Source: JALORV01 sp963791235
Lineage (GTDB): Bacteria > Pseudomonadota > Gammaproteobacteria > Burkholderiales > Burkholderiaceae_F
Length of the DNA stretch: 64,000 nt
Assembly (NCBI GenBank): GCA_963791235.1
Contig: CAWBRW010000014.1
Coordinates: 17,256-81,255, forward strand
Direction: 5' to 3'
Part shown: piece after piece, positions 38,329 to 47,633 of the stretch
Position numbering within the stretch: position 1 is the stretch's first letter
Layout of the letters: each line of letters begins with the position of its first letter
Notes under the pieces: model-generated
Seen by the model: the letters and a program-made list of their open reading frames with translations, nothing else
Told to the model about the DNA's origin: nothing
Database searches by the model: none
Program-made: the position numbers and the translations under genes

Positions 38329-39632
38329 ATGTCCTTCACGTTCCAACGCTTGGCTTTCATCTGCAGTCTGCTCGCGACGACTCTGGGAAGCGCATGGGCC
38401 AAATCGCATTACGAGGTCTGGGCCATCGATCAGTCCAACTCGCCCGGCAAGGCCTACGGCGGCACGCTGTACATCTACGATGGAGCGGAGCTTGACCGCG
38501 GCCACGCCAGCGCCAACGCAGTGCCGGAGAAGGTCGACCTCAGTGGAGCCGCGGCGGCGATGTGCCTGGCCAAGACGGGTGCGAACCCGGTGCGGCCGCA
38601 CATGCTCGCAATCAATGCGCGGCAGAACCGCGCGATCGTCTCGTTCGTCGCCAGCGGTCATGTCCTGATACTCGACGCGGCCGCGCGCACCCCGGTCGAC
38701 TGCATCCGCACTTCAGTCGGCGCCGGCGGCGCGCGCCAGGTGCACTTCGCGATTCCGTCGCCCGACGAGACGTACATCGCTGTGGCCAACCAGAACGGCA
38801 AGCTCTTCGAGCGCATCGACACCGATTACGCGAGCGACACCTATACGCTGAACACCGCGGCGGGGATCGACCTGGCCAACTGCACCACGCCGAACGGCGC
38901 GCCTTGCCAGGACGCCAGCTGCGGCCAGACAACGCGCCGATTTGTCCCGATCATCGAATCGACCAGCCAGTATGTCTTCGTCACGCTGCGCGGCGGTGGG
39001 CTGTTCGTTGTCGATGCGAAGCAGACGCCGATGCAGATCGTCGCCGAGTACGACATCGGCACCGTGCACCCCAACGGCTGCCTTGGCGCGCAGGTCGGCG
39101 ACAAGATGTACGTCGACTCGGGCGGCGGCACCGCCGACGCACCTGTACGGCGCCGACATCTATGCCTTCCCGGTCAGCGGCTTTTCGCCGACCAATCCGC
39201 CCAACATTCCGTCTTCCGCGTGTCGTGCTCAGCGACACGAGTGCCGAGGCCGACGCCCACGGCGCGACGCTGACCAAGCACCAGCGCTATCTCTGGGTGG
39301 CCGACCGCGGCCGCAACTTCATCTGGGTCATCGACACGACCACCGACCAGATGGTCAACATGATCACGCTCGCTGGAGCTGTCAGCGCCGACCCGACGCC
39401 TGATCTGCTGGCCACGTCGCCCAACGGCAGCCATGTTTATATGTCGCTGCGCGGGCCGAATCCACTGACCGCCGACCCGCATGTCAGCACGGGCAGCACG
39501 CCCGGCGTCGGAGTGATCAAGGTGCTGCAAGGCGGGCGCAGCGGCTACTTCGAGGGTGTGGCGCGCGCCAGCAATATCGACGCCGGCGTCGAGCGTGCCG
39601 ATGTCCACGCGCTATCTGTCCGCCTGAAGTAG
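38329..39632 (+). CDS. Secreted beta-propeller (YVTN-type) protein, two frameshifts as read
   Basis: A Sec signal (SLLATTLGSAWA) leads a periplasmic or exported protein of about 434 residues. Blade-like repeats are visible: MLAINARQNRAIVSFVASGHVLILD, FAIPSPDETYIAVANQNG, YVFVTLRGGGLFVVD, then in another frame RYLWVADRGRNFIWVID and NGSHVYMSLRGPNP. Single-base insertions at about 39138 and 39215 explain the shifts and restore THLYGADIYAFPVSGF between the halves. Three to four cysteines in the middle suggest disulfides. Ligand unknown. Confidence 0.78.
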
Positions 39633-40318
39633 CGGCTCGTGAGGCCGTCAGAGCGATGCTCCCGACCTGCCATTCGTGGCAGCCTCGGCTGACTTCTGGT
39701 TAAGCATCGCCGGCTACTAATGACTTTCTCATGAAACACAGTCTGGCCGGCCGCCGTAACTTTCGACGTCGCGGCCCCGAGCGTTTGAGAAAGCTCATCG
39801 AGGGACGGCGGCCTTCGGAAGTCGCCTGAGACCGAGTTCGACACGGAACTGTCGATACGCGCTGACCCGGAGAGCACTGTTCAGTTGCCCGCCGGCGCTA
39901 GCTAGAGCAACGACTCGGTCACTGACCGCCGCGCGATACCCGTCGGGCACGGACCGCGAGTTGCGGACCGGCCAAGTCAGCGTCAGCCCCGCCACCGCCG
40001 CGTTCTTGCGATTGTCACTGCGTTGTAACGACCGGCCGATCGTCACGCTCGCGCAGCCGCCAGACGATTCCGAGGACGAGCGTTGCGCCGGCGAGTGTGC
40101 CGATCGTTGCAGCGCCAGTCGCTCGACGTTCGCCCGCCAGCAGCAAAGCATCAGGAAACGATAAGGACGCGACAAGGACGTCCTGGCAGCGTCTACCTAG
40201 GCTGACGTTACTGGTTCGATGCCCCCAGGGCAGCAGAGCGAACCACGTCCCGAGCCGGTGGTCCCCGCAGCCCGTCTCGGCGACATATCCCTACTGTGGA
40301 ACCCGAGGAATCAACATC
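39633..40318. other. Gene-poor region before the DUF4242 cluster
   Basis: About 690 bases without a supported gene. On the minus strand near 40030-40135 a short frame encodes one hydrophobic helix (GTLAGATLVLGIVWRL) followed by basic residues, but it lacks a start and context. The segment ATCAGGAAACGAT at ~40150 recurs at ~41550. Confidence 0.4.
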
Positions 40319-40918
40319 ATGCAAACCTACGTTGTTCGCCGCTCCAACATCGCGGCCACCGCGGCCGAACTCGATGCCGCACTCACGCGGCTTCGCTCCT
40401 TTGAAGAGAAACCCCACTCGCTCAATGCGCGGTGGATCCGTTCATACGCATTGCGCGAGGCAGACGGTCGCTTCGGCCTCGCTTGCGTATTTCAGTCGGA
40501 CAGCGTGCAGACGCTCAAGCGGCACGCCGAGCTGACGAGGGCACCCGCACAGGAGATCCTTCCTGTCGCCACCACGGTGCTCGTACGCCCGTTCGCACCG
40601 ACGATGGTGTACCTGATCCGCCGTCGCAACTTCTGGAAAACCGCGGCAGATCTCGAGCAGAGCGCCGTGATCTCACGCCGCGTCGGCGACCAGGAAATGG
40701 CGCGCCAGGTGAGCTGGCTGCATACCTACGCCGTCACAGAAAAGAACGGGTCCCTGGGCACCGTATGTCTCTACCAGGCCGTCGACCCGGAAGCGCTGAG
40801 AAAGCACGCCGCCCGCGTCGGGATGCCCGCTGACGAGATCGTCCCGGTGTTCGGTCGGATCGTCTTCCGCGACGATCCCCAGCCGCAGCCGGCACCCACA
40901 AGCGCCGTGCCGGCCTGA
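40319..40918 (+). CDS. Tandem DUF4242-domain protein
   Basis: A 199-residue cytoplasmic protein containing two DUF4242 (ferredoxin-like fold) units. The first covers 1-90 (QTYVVRRSNI, WIRSYALREADGRFGLACVF, HAELTRAPAQEILPV) and the second 95-185 (VYLIRRRNFW, SWLHTYAVTEKNGSLGTVCLY, HAARVGMPADEIVPV). One member of the family binds nickel in its crystal structure; general function is unknown. A single-domain relative is encoded at 41729-42001 in the same cluster. Confidence 0.85.
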   Translation: MQTYVVRRSNIAATAAELDAALTRLRSFEEKPHSLNARWIRSYALREADGRFGLACVFQSDSVQTLKRHAELTRAPAQEILPVATTVLVRPFAPTMVYLIRRRNFWKTAADLEQSAVISRRVGDQEMARQVSWLHTYAVTEKNGSLGTVCLYQAVDPEALRKHAARVGMPADEIVPVFGRIVFRDDPQPQPAPTSAVPA

Positions 40919-40952
40919 GCCGCCCATCAACAGAGATGAGGGAGAACCCATC

Positions 40953-41510
40953 ATGAATACCAAAGCCATCAAGGCCCTCACGCTTCATCTGGCGCTCGCC
41001 GCCGCTGCCATTTACCCCCTAGACCCGGCTATCGCACACGGCGACGCGCCCGAACGCGACTTTGAGTTGCACAAGCTGCTCGCGCAAGCACGCAAAGCAA
41101 CATCGCCGTTCACCGACTTGCAGACCGCACTCGCCGCCAACTACGTCAAGTTTCCCGACCTGACCGGCGACTGCGTCGCGCAGCCAGGCCAAGGCGGCAT
41201 GGGCATCCATTACCTGAATGCGGCGCTGCTCGATGCACAGCTCGATCCGCTGCGTCCAGAAATGCTGGTCTACCGGAAGACCCCAACGGGCGGACACGAA
41301 TTGGTCGCGCTCGAGTACGTCGTCTTCGCGCCCGTCTGGGATGCCTTGCATCCGCAGCCTCCTGTGCTCTTTGGCCACCCGTTCCACCTCGTGCGCACAC
41401 CCAACCGCTACGGAACCACCATGCCGCTGTACGAACTGCACGTGTGGCTATGGGAGCACAACCCCAATGGCCTGTTCAACGACTGGAACCCGGTGGTCAG
41501 CTGTGACTGA
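40953..41510 (+). CDS. Conserved secreted protein of unknown function
   Basis: A 185-residue protein with a Sec signal ending near AIAHG. The mature part has a helix, then a conserved block: GDCVAQPGQGGMGIHYLN, PEMLVYRKTPTGGHELVALEYVVF and FYELHVWLWEHNP-like YELHVWLWEHNPNG before NDWNPVVSC. I have seen this arrangement in many bacteria but know no function or family name. Two cysteines (DCVA and the terminal VSCD) may form a disulfide. GAGGGAGAA precedes the ATG. It lies 34 bases behind the tandem DUF4242 gene, apparently in one operon. Confidence 0.8.
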   Translation: MNTKAIKALTLHLALAAAAIYPLDPAIAHGDAPERDFELHKLLAQARKATSPFTDLQTALAANYVKFPDLTGDCVAQPGQGGMGIHYLNAALLDAQLDPLRPEMLVYRKTPTGGHELVALEYVVFAPVWDALHPQPPVLFGHPFHLVRTPNRYGTTMPLYELHVWLWEHNPNGLFNDWNPVVSCD

Positions 41511-41728
41511 GAGCGTGGGCATCGGGGCCGGACAAGCGCGCCAGCAATCAATCAGGAAACGATCAGCGCGCGCGGAGGACAGCCGAAGACCCGCTGCCTA
41601 CGATTTCATCATGGCTCGAAAGCAAGCAACAAGCAGCTCGCAACGTGCCACGCCGACCGGTCGAATGATCCCGCAGCGCGACCCTGAGGCCCACTCCCTG
41701 CTGCGGGTTTTGTGAAAGGAATAGTTCC

Positions 41729-42001
41729 ATGAAACGCTATCTGATTGAACGTGACATCGCCGGTGTCGGCCACCTGGACGGCGAGCAACTCAAAGGTGCG
41801 GCGGCAACGTCCAACGCTGCTCTTGCCCAGCTCTCGGGCAAGGCGCAGTGGGTACAGTCGTTCGTCGTCGACGACAAGACGTTCTGCATCTACCTGGCAG
41901 ACAACGAATCGGCGGTGCAGGAGCACGCAAAGCTCAGCGGATTTCCGGCTTCCAAGGTGACGGAAGTCCGCAGCATCATCGATCCGATGACGGCGGTATG
42001 A
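41729..42001 (+). CDS. Single DUF4242-domain protein
   Basis: A 90-residue protein (KRYLIERDIAGVG, WVQSFVVDDKTFCIYLADN, EHAKLSGFPASKVTEV) matching each half of the tandem protein at 40319. AAAGGAA precedes the ATG. Length is typical of stand-alone members. It follows the secreted protein after ~220 bases, in which no gene is seen, and precedes the VOC gene. Confidence 0.85.
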   Translation: MKRYLIERDIAGVGHLDGEQLKGAAATSNAALAQLSGKAQWVQSFVVDDKTFCIYLADNESAVQEHAKLSGFPASKVTEVRSIIDPMTAV

Positions 42002-42079
42002 CGAGCTGTGGCGTCGCGCGTTCGCGCGCGACGCCGGCTCGGCCGCCGCGCCACGACGCTCTCGCCCAAAGGACTGCGC

Positions 42080-42523
42080 ATGCTCACCCTTCACTCAGTC
42101 CAGCCCGGAGGCTTTTGCTGGCTCGACCTCGCGGCCAGCGACGCCGCCCGCGCGAAGATCTTCTACGCGCAGGCGTTCGGATGGACCTTCCTTGACCAGC
42201 AAGCCAACGGCGGCCAGTTCACGCGATGGCGGGCCGGCGGCCAGGACGGCGGCTCGCTGTATCAATTGCGGCAGGCCCAGCTCGAAGCCGGCGTTCCGTC
42301 CCACTGGACGCCGTACATCCGGGTGGAAAGCGCCGGTGCGGCCGCACACCACGCTACTGCTTGCGGCGGCCGCCTTGTCGTGGCGCCGTTCGACGTGGCG
42401 GGGACCGCGCGCATCGCGCTGATCGAGGACGCGGTCGGTGCACTTGTCGGCCTGTGGGAACCTGCGCACGAGATCACTTCAGCGACTGAAGTCCTGCGGG
42501 TTGCGGGCGGCGACGGACGCTGA
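42080..42523 (+). CDS. VOC-family (glyoxalase/bleomycin resistance fold) protein
   Basis: A 147-residue protein with two beta-alpha-beta-beta-beta units: GGFCWLDLAASDAARAKIFYAQAFGWTF in the first half and PYIRVESAGAAAHHATACGGRLVVAPF, DAVGALVGLWEP in the second. The fold serves metal-dependent lyases, dioxygenases and drug-binding proteins; activity cannot be assigned. The start at 42080 opens the domain. It is the last structural gene of the DUF4242 cluster; a small hairpin (42572-42591) follows before the regulator. Confidence 0.85.
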   Translation: MLTLHSVQPGGFCWLDLAASDAARAKIFYAQAFGWTFLDQQANGGQFTRWRAGGQDGGSLYQLRQAQLEAGVPSHWTPYIRVESAGAAAHHATACGGRLVVAPFDVAGTARIALIEDAVGALVGLWEPAHEITSATEVLRVAGGDGR

Positions 42524-42571
42524 CTGACCCGGAACACGACGGGCGGCGGCAAAGGGTTCACCGGTCACCCT

Positions 42572-42591
42572 GGCTGCGGGCTTTCGCAGCC
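42572..42591 (+). terminator. Small hairpin after the DUF4242/VOC cluster
   Basis: A 7-bp stem (GGCTGCG/CGCAGCC) with a 6-base loop about 50 bases past the VOC stop. No uridine tail, so it is only a possible terminator or attenuator before the regulator gene. Confidence 0.35.
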
Positions 42592-42646
42592 GCAGTCGTT
42601 TGGCGAAAATACGCCGACCTTCTGGTTGGCAGTACCAAGGTTCCGT

Positions 42647-44428
42647 GTGACGAACGCAACGACATACCGGTTCGGCCCTTGCGAGCTCGACGAGGCGCGA
42701 CGCTCGCTGTCTGCGAACGGCCGCGAGATCAAGCTGCAGCCGCGCGTCTTCGACCTGTTGTGCTATCTAGTCCGCCACCGGCAGCGCGTGGTCTCCAAAG
42801 ACGAACTGCTGGACGCGCTGTGGCCAGGCACGGTGGTGGTTGACAACGCGCTGCAGCGGGTCGTGAGTCTGGCCCGCGGTGCATTGGCCGAAGTGGGCAT
42901 GGACGACGCAGTGCGAACCTACTCGCGCCACGGCTATCGCTTCTGCATCGACGACTGCGCTGAGACGGTGCCCAGCGGCACGCCGAATGAGGCGGGCTAC
43001 GTCGCCGAGGCGCGCACGGCATGCGACCGCAACGACTGGGCAGCCGCCTGCGAGGCCTACGCAGCAGCGGATGTGCAGTCGCCGCTCCCACCGGACGAGG
43101 TGGAACAGTGGGGCCGCGCTGCGATCTGCGCCGGCCTGGGACTGACGGCCGTCGGCGCGCTGGAGCGTGCTGTCGCCCAGAGCGATGCCGATGGCGACGC
43201 GTTGGGTGCGGCACGCGCAACGCTGCTGCTGGTTCAGATTCGCATCGATTTCAAGCAAGCGGTCATTGCCCGTGGCCTGCTCCAGCGCGCCTCGCGCTAT
43301 CTGGACGGGAGGCCAGCAGTCGTCGAACGAGGTCACTTCGCATGGATGGCCAGCCGAATGGCCCTGGGCAGCGGCGACTTCGACGTGGCGCTGGAGTTGG
43401 CCGACGAGGCGTGCACTCTGGGGCGAACCCTGCATGACCCAGACGTCGAGTGCCTCGGCCTGGTGTATCGGGGTCATGCGTTGATCGCGCAGGGTGATGT
43501 TGCAAACGGGCTCGCCCAGCATGAAGAGGCCGCCGCCGTCATACGGCTCGGCGGCGTGCGGTCATGGGTGGCAGGGTGGGCGCTGTGTTCGATCCTGTAC
43601 GCCGCCCGTTACCGCTGCGACTGGCTGCGCGCGGCGCAGTTTGCCGAAGCTTTCTGCGAATGGAGCCGCGCAAGCAGCATGCCGGCCTTTCCAGGCACTT
43701 GCCAGTTACACCGCGCCGCGGTGCTCGGTTTCCAGGGAGAACTGGAACGTGCCGCATCCGAAGTGCGCGCCGCTGCCGAGTTGCTTGCGCGCGCTGCGCC
43801 CTGGGCTGAGGGAGACGCCTATTGCGTCCTGGGGGACATCCAGCTCAGTGTCGGCGACACCGAGGGCGCCGAGGCGTCGTTCAGGCACGCCCATGCGCTG
43901 GGATGGGACCCCCAGCCCGGACTGGCGCGCCTGCACCTGATGACGGGCCGACCCGACCTGGCGAAGCAGGGACTCGAACGTGCGCTGGAAGAGGGAGACT
44001 TCACTATGCGGGAGCGTCGGGGCCAGTTGCTGTGCTTGCTCGTGCATGCGTCGGTGGCTGTCGGAGATATCGACCGTGCCCGCGAAGCGCTTCATTTGTT
44101 GGTTAGCGACCCTCAGATGCTGGCCACGGATGCACTCAAGGCGATGCATTGCTGCGCCGAGGCCGAGCTTGCGCTGCACGAGCGCGAGTACAAGCTCGCA
44201 GGCCAGCACCTGCGCCGGGCACTACGGCATTGGCGTGAGGTAGGCTCCCCGGTCGGCGAAGCCGAGACGCGCATGCGCTTGGCAGAGTGTCTGCTCCAGG
44301 ACCGCGATGCTTCGGGCACCGAGTTGGAACTCCATGCCGTGGAGTCGAACCTCGCCCCGGTCGCGGCGGCGCACCGCGTCAGGCTCACCGCCTTGCACGA
44401 CGCACTACGTGAACTGCAGGGCCCTTAG
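42647..44428 (+). CDS. Winged-helix/TPR transcriptional regulator (soluble CadC-like)
   Basis: About 593 residues. Residues 1-100 form an OmpR-type winged helix (YRFGPCELDEARRSL, LQPRVFDLLCYLVRHRQRVVSKDELLDALWPG, ALQRVVSLARGAL, YSRHGYRFCID). The rest is a continuous array of TPR-like helical pairs (AAIRLGG, CQLHRAAVLGFQGELERAA, EGDAYCVLGDIQLSVGDTEGAE). There is no transmembrane helix, so it is soluble, unlike the regulator at 11371. GTG at 42647 has AAGG upstream; an alternative start is 42626. Its place behind the DUF4242/VOC genes suggests it controls them, an inference. Confidence 0.85.
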   Translation: MTNATTYRFGPCELDEARRSLSANGREIKLQPRVFDLLCYLVRHRQRVVSKDELLDALWPGTVVVDNALQRVVSLARGALAEVGMDDAVRTYSRHGYRFCIDDCAETVPSGTPNEAGYVAEARTACDRNDWAAACEAYAAADVQSPLPPDEVEQWGRAAICAGLGLTAVGALERAVAQSDADGDALGAARATLLLVQIRIDFKQAVIARGLLQRASRYLDGRPAVVERGHFAWMASRMALGSGDFDVALELADEACTLGRTLHDPDVECLGLVYRGHALIAQGDVANGLAQHEEAAAVIRLGGVRSWVAGWALCSILYAARYRCDWLRAAQFAEAFCEWSRASSMPAFPGTCQLHRAAVLGFQGELERAASEVRAAAELLARAAPWAEGDAYCVLGDIQLSVGDTEGAEASFRHAHALGWDPQPGLARLHLMTGRPDLAKQGLERALEEGDFTMRERRGQLLCLLVHASVAVGDIDRAREALHLLVSDPQMLATDALKAMHCCAEAELALHEREYKLAGQHLRRALRHWREVGSPVGEAETRMRLAECLLQDRDASGTELELHAVESNLAPVAAAHRVRLTALHDALRELQGP

Positions 44429-44453
44429 TCGAGTTGAGGAATCCTGCGGGTCA

Positions 44454-45164
44454 TTAACAGGCAGATCGATGATCGACGCCTTCGGTTGACGACAACTCCC
44501 CTTGCCTTCCCTGCTGGCGTCGGCAACCGAGCAGACCGATGACGCCGATGGCCAACAGTGCAAGGCCCGAGGGCTCGGGTATGACGCTGGGACCGGTGAG
44601 CTGGAAGTCTTGCCGGTTCCCCACCGGTGGTACCTGTGGGACCCACGGGTCGGCTGGATTGCCACGTTCGACACTGTTGCCAAGCGCATCTTGCATTGCC
44701 CAGAACCAGTTGTCGTCGCTATCTGCCGTGGTGTTGTTGAAGATCGAAAGCCAAAACACCGTGCCGGGCGCCAAGACGATCGGAGCAACGCTGGCAGAGT
44801 AGGCAAAGAGATCGGAACCGGTGATATTCATGCCGGTATCGGCACGGCCCGGATTGCCGATGAGCAAGGAAAGAAACGGTGTGACGGCAGGGGAGCCCGC
44901 AACATCCGCAAAGAATTCGATGGTGAAATTATCCGGCTGAGTGGGGGTATTGGAAGGAAAGTAGAGCCCCGTCCAATTCACACCGGTGATGACGTTCGCG
45001 CCCGGAGCCAAGCTGAAATCATCCGCGACAAACCTCGGGAAGTCGGTATCGCTGACGAAGCTGTTGCTAGGTGTTGTGCCATTGTCGAAAACAACGTCCG
45101 CAGTCGCCGGGAAAGCCCAAGCCAACACAAGCGCGATCAGTGCGTTTGCCATGTTTTCTTTCAT
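44454..45164 (-). CDS. PEP-CTERM-sorted exported protein
   Basis: A 236-residue protein with a Sec signal (LALVLAWAFPATA) and a C-terminal PEP-CTERM signal: VIPEPSGLALLAIGVIGLLG followed by CRRQQ. The mature part is a beta-rich, Asn/Thr-rich domain (PRFVADDFSLAPGANVITGV, FTIEFFADVAG, GTVFWLSIFNN) common among exosortase substrates tied to exopolysaccharide or floc formation. AAGGAG precedes the ATG. The tail runs ~20 residues beyond the arginines, longer than usual. No exosortase gene is in the window. Confidence 0.88.
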   Translation of the reverse strand: MKENMANALIALVLAWAFPATADVVFDNGTTPSNSFVSDTDFPRFVADDFSLAPGANVITGVNWTGLYFPSNTPTQPDNFTIEFFADVAGSPAVTPFLSLLIGNPGRADTGMNITGSDLFAYSASVAPIVLAPGTVFWLSIFNNTTADSDDNWFWAMQDALGNSVERGNPADPWVPQVPPVGNRQDFQLTGPSVIPEPSGLALLAIGVIGLLGCRRQQGRQGELSSTEGVDHRSAC

Positions 45165-45235
45165 GACGGCTCCTTATTGCAATGACTGCGAACACGAATC
45201 GCCAGCAGGCAAGGTTTGTGCAGCAGCGGGTGCCC

Positions 45236-45511
45236 TCAAGTGAGGCGCTTGGTCGGATTTCCCTGCTTTGATTTGTGCAATTTGTCCGGCATAGGCGCAC
45301 GGACGGCCAGCGTGCGCGGTCTCTCTTCTCGTTGTCGAATCACTTGGTTGCTCGGGTGCAGAACGTAACGCCCTCCGAGGGTCCGCTTGGCCTGCTCCAG
45401 CCTTTGCTGGTTGCGGAGCGCGAGCTGCTCCTCGGTTTCCACGATGACCCTCTGAACTATCGGTGGGTCCGATCGGGGATGAAACCAGCGAAGAACAGTT
45501 GTCGCAGCCAT
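45236..45511 (-). CDS. Small hypothetical protein (91 aa)
   Basis: A frame with balanced composition and likely helices (VQRVIVETEEQLALRNQQRLEQAKRTLG), ending in a basic tail (KSKQGNPTKRLT). It lies just upstream of the PEP-CTERM gene on the same strand. No family is recognised and the ribosome site is weak. A real small gene is plausible but not certain. Confidence 0.4.
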   Translation of the reverse strand: MAATTVLRWFHPRSDPPIVQRVIVETEEQLALRNQQRLEQAKRTLGGRYVLHPSNQVIRQREERPRTLAVRAPMPDKLHKSKQGNPTKRLT

Positions 45512-45517
45512 GATCAC

Positions 45518-46733
45518 CTCACATCTCGCTCATCTGGGGGCCCACGGTCGAACCGCGCGGAGCTGTCTCAGAGTAACGACCTGCTCGCGCACTGGCGATG
45601 CCAACTCTTTGGGGTTACCTGATCTCGTGGCCCCTCATCCGCGGGATGGACACCCGACGTCGCAGGCGCCTTTCCCGTCGAGGTCAGTCAGGCCTTGAGT
45701 GCGCCAAGCGCGAAGATCTCGACTGCCAGAGGTGATTTCGCCTGCATTGCGCGCCTCACGGACGGCCAGTTACGGGCGACGTTGGTGGATAGAGGCGATG
45801 GCTGCTCCTGGCCGCGCTTAGCCTGTCTTGAGCAGGCTCGTATCGAACCGGACGTCTTAATGTCCAGCCGCGAGTTGTACGCGCCATCCCGGCGCAAGGC
45901 CCAAGGTGGGTTCGAGCTCCGGACAGTGTTCGCCCAAGTTCTCGACAAGCAGTGGCTGGAAGAACTTGGGGTCATCCGACATCGCGCCGCTCCAGACATA
46001 CCACCCGTTTGTGCTGCCTGACGACGGGTGACCGAGATGCATTCAGCGGCCTTAGTTTGAGCCTCGACAGATGTCGTGCGGCTCCATTCGTCTGCTATCG
46101 GGGTAGATGGCTCTAGGCAGAGGTGTCGGGTTGTGGCCGAGCTCGGCCGTGAAGCCTGAACATCCACGTCGCGATTCTTCGCCAACCACCTGCACAGCGG
46201 TGGAACCAAAATTTTGCAGTCCGCGAATTGGAGCCATAACTTTGCAGTTTCCGCAGAAGTTCAATTGCAGGGACAAGTAATGCCTCCGGAAACATCGTCC
46301 TGCCGACGGTTCGAACCAATGAATTGCAGTTAGTACCTCCTGCTGGTCGACCTTGTGCATGGCAGCAGAACGACAATTGTGCAGGTTGTACGAAAGAGGA
46401 AGCATTGCTTTGCAGTTAGTGCGAGAGCACGTCAAGTCTTCGACGTCGTTCCTCCGAACATCGTCTGCGCCAGGTTTGGCGTCCTTAAGCGCTGGCGCAT
46501 GCCGAACCGCTCGCTACTGCCTAGGTGCGCCAGTGGCCGTTTGTCCGATGCGCGCACCGCCGCCACCGGGCGATAGCGCCGCGCGTTTCCAGAGTTTCCG
46601 GACTGACTCTTCCTCCCACCGCTTCGCTGCTTAGCCGAGGAGCGGCTTCTTACCTGCCTGAGGGGCCAGACGGAATGACGCAAGTATGGGTCGTAAATCC
46701 CAAAAAGAGCTTTATTTGTGCTATTTTTCCCAC
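45518..46733. other. Gene-poor, compositionally odd region
   Basis: About 1.2 kb without a supported gene. From ~46190 to ~46430 it is distinctly less GC-rich and has recurrent TTGCAGT words (46214, 46244, 46324, 46411), two of them as TTGCAGTTAGT. The open frames on both strands have scrambled composition. I interpret it as remnants of foreign DNA but cannot name the source. Just before 46734 an AT-rich stretch (TTTATTTGTGCTATTTTT) may be the promoter of the DUF6502 gene. Confidence 0.45.
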
Positions 46734-47633
46734 GTGGACTCAGGAACTGCCGAAACTTCAACAGCGCTCAATCGGGCGGTATTGCGCGTGCTACGCGCGC
46801 TGATCCGGGTGCTGGTCAGGCATGGCATGGCGCTTCCCGCCTTCGTCGAACTCGCCAAGCGCGCCTATGTCGACGTCGTACTAAATGACTTCGCGATTCC
46901 TGGCCGCAAGCCCTCGGTATCGCGGGCCGCGCTTCTAACCGGGCTCACCCGCAAGGAAGCCCAGCGTCTGGTCGAAGGCCAGGGACACGGGGCGGACGGC
47001 GCGGACGCACTGCCCGAGAACCGCGCCGCCCGTGTCGTCGCCGGCTGGGTTCGTGACGCCGCCTTCCACGGGCCGGACGGCGAACCACTGCCGCTGCGCT
47101 TCGACGGTGCCGAGCCCACGTTCTCGACGCTGGTCCGCCGTTTCAGCGGGGACGTCCCTCCGCGAGCGGTGCTCGATGAACTCCTGCGCGTGGGCAACGT
47201 CGAGCGCATCGAGGGCGGGTCTCTGCAGCTGATGACGCGTGTCTACATCCCGCGCGGCAGCGACGTCGCCAAGCTCGGCATCCTGGCCACCGACGTGCCA
47301 TACCTGATCAGCACCATCGACCATAACTTGCAGGGTCTCGAGCCAAGCCGCTTCCAGCGCAAGGTGATGTACGACAACCTGCCGTTGGAGGCGATGGACG
47401 AATTCCGTGCTGTCTCGTCCCGGCACGCGCAGGACCTGATCGAACTGCTCGATCGCTGGCTCGCAAACCATGACCGGGATGCCAACCCGGCGGTCACCGG
47501 CAGTGGCCGTATGCGCGCCGGTGTTGGCTTATTCAGCTTTGAAGAACTCATCGAGCCTCGAGCCGAGCGCAAATCGGAACAACGGTCCACGCGTCGTCGC
47601 AGGCCCTCACCCCAGCGGGGAGAAAACAAATGA
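46734..47633 (+). CDS. DUF6502-family protein
   Basis: A ~299-residue cytoplasmic protein. The N-terminal third is helical and helix-turn-helix-like (VLRVLRALIRVLVRHGMALPAFVELAKRAYVDV, SRAALLTGLTRKEAQRLVE). The C-terminal half contains ISTIDHNLQGLEPSRFQRKVMYDNL, a family hallmark. A regulatory role is suspected. GTG at 46734 is preferred because an AT-rich promoter-like stretch lies just before it; ATG at 46686 is the alternative. Its last four bases overlap the start of the DUF5666 gene, a pairing I recall from many proteobacteria. Confidence 0.85.
   Translation: MDSGTAETSTALNRAVLRVLRALIRVLVRHGMALPAFVELAKRAYVDVVLNDFAIPGRKPSVSRAALLTGLTRKEAQRLVEGQGHGADGADALPENRAARVVAGWVRDAAFHGPDGEPLPLRFDGAEPTFSTLVRRFSGDVPPRAVLDELLRVGNVERIEGGSLQLMTRVYIPRGSDVAKLGILATDVPYLISTIDHNLQGLEPSRFQRKVMYDNLPLEAMDEFRAVSSRHAQDLIELLDRWLANHDRDANPAVTGSGRMRAGVGLFSFEELIEPRAERKSEQRSTRRRRPSPQRGENK

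Noticed and set aside
40030..40135. A minus-strand C-terminal membrane helix with basic tail resembling a sorting signal
   Set aside because: No start, no upstream domain and no PEP motif; too short to support.
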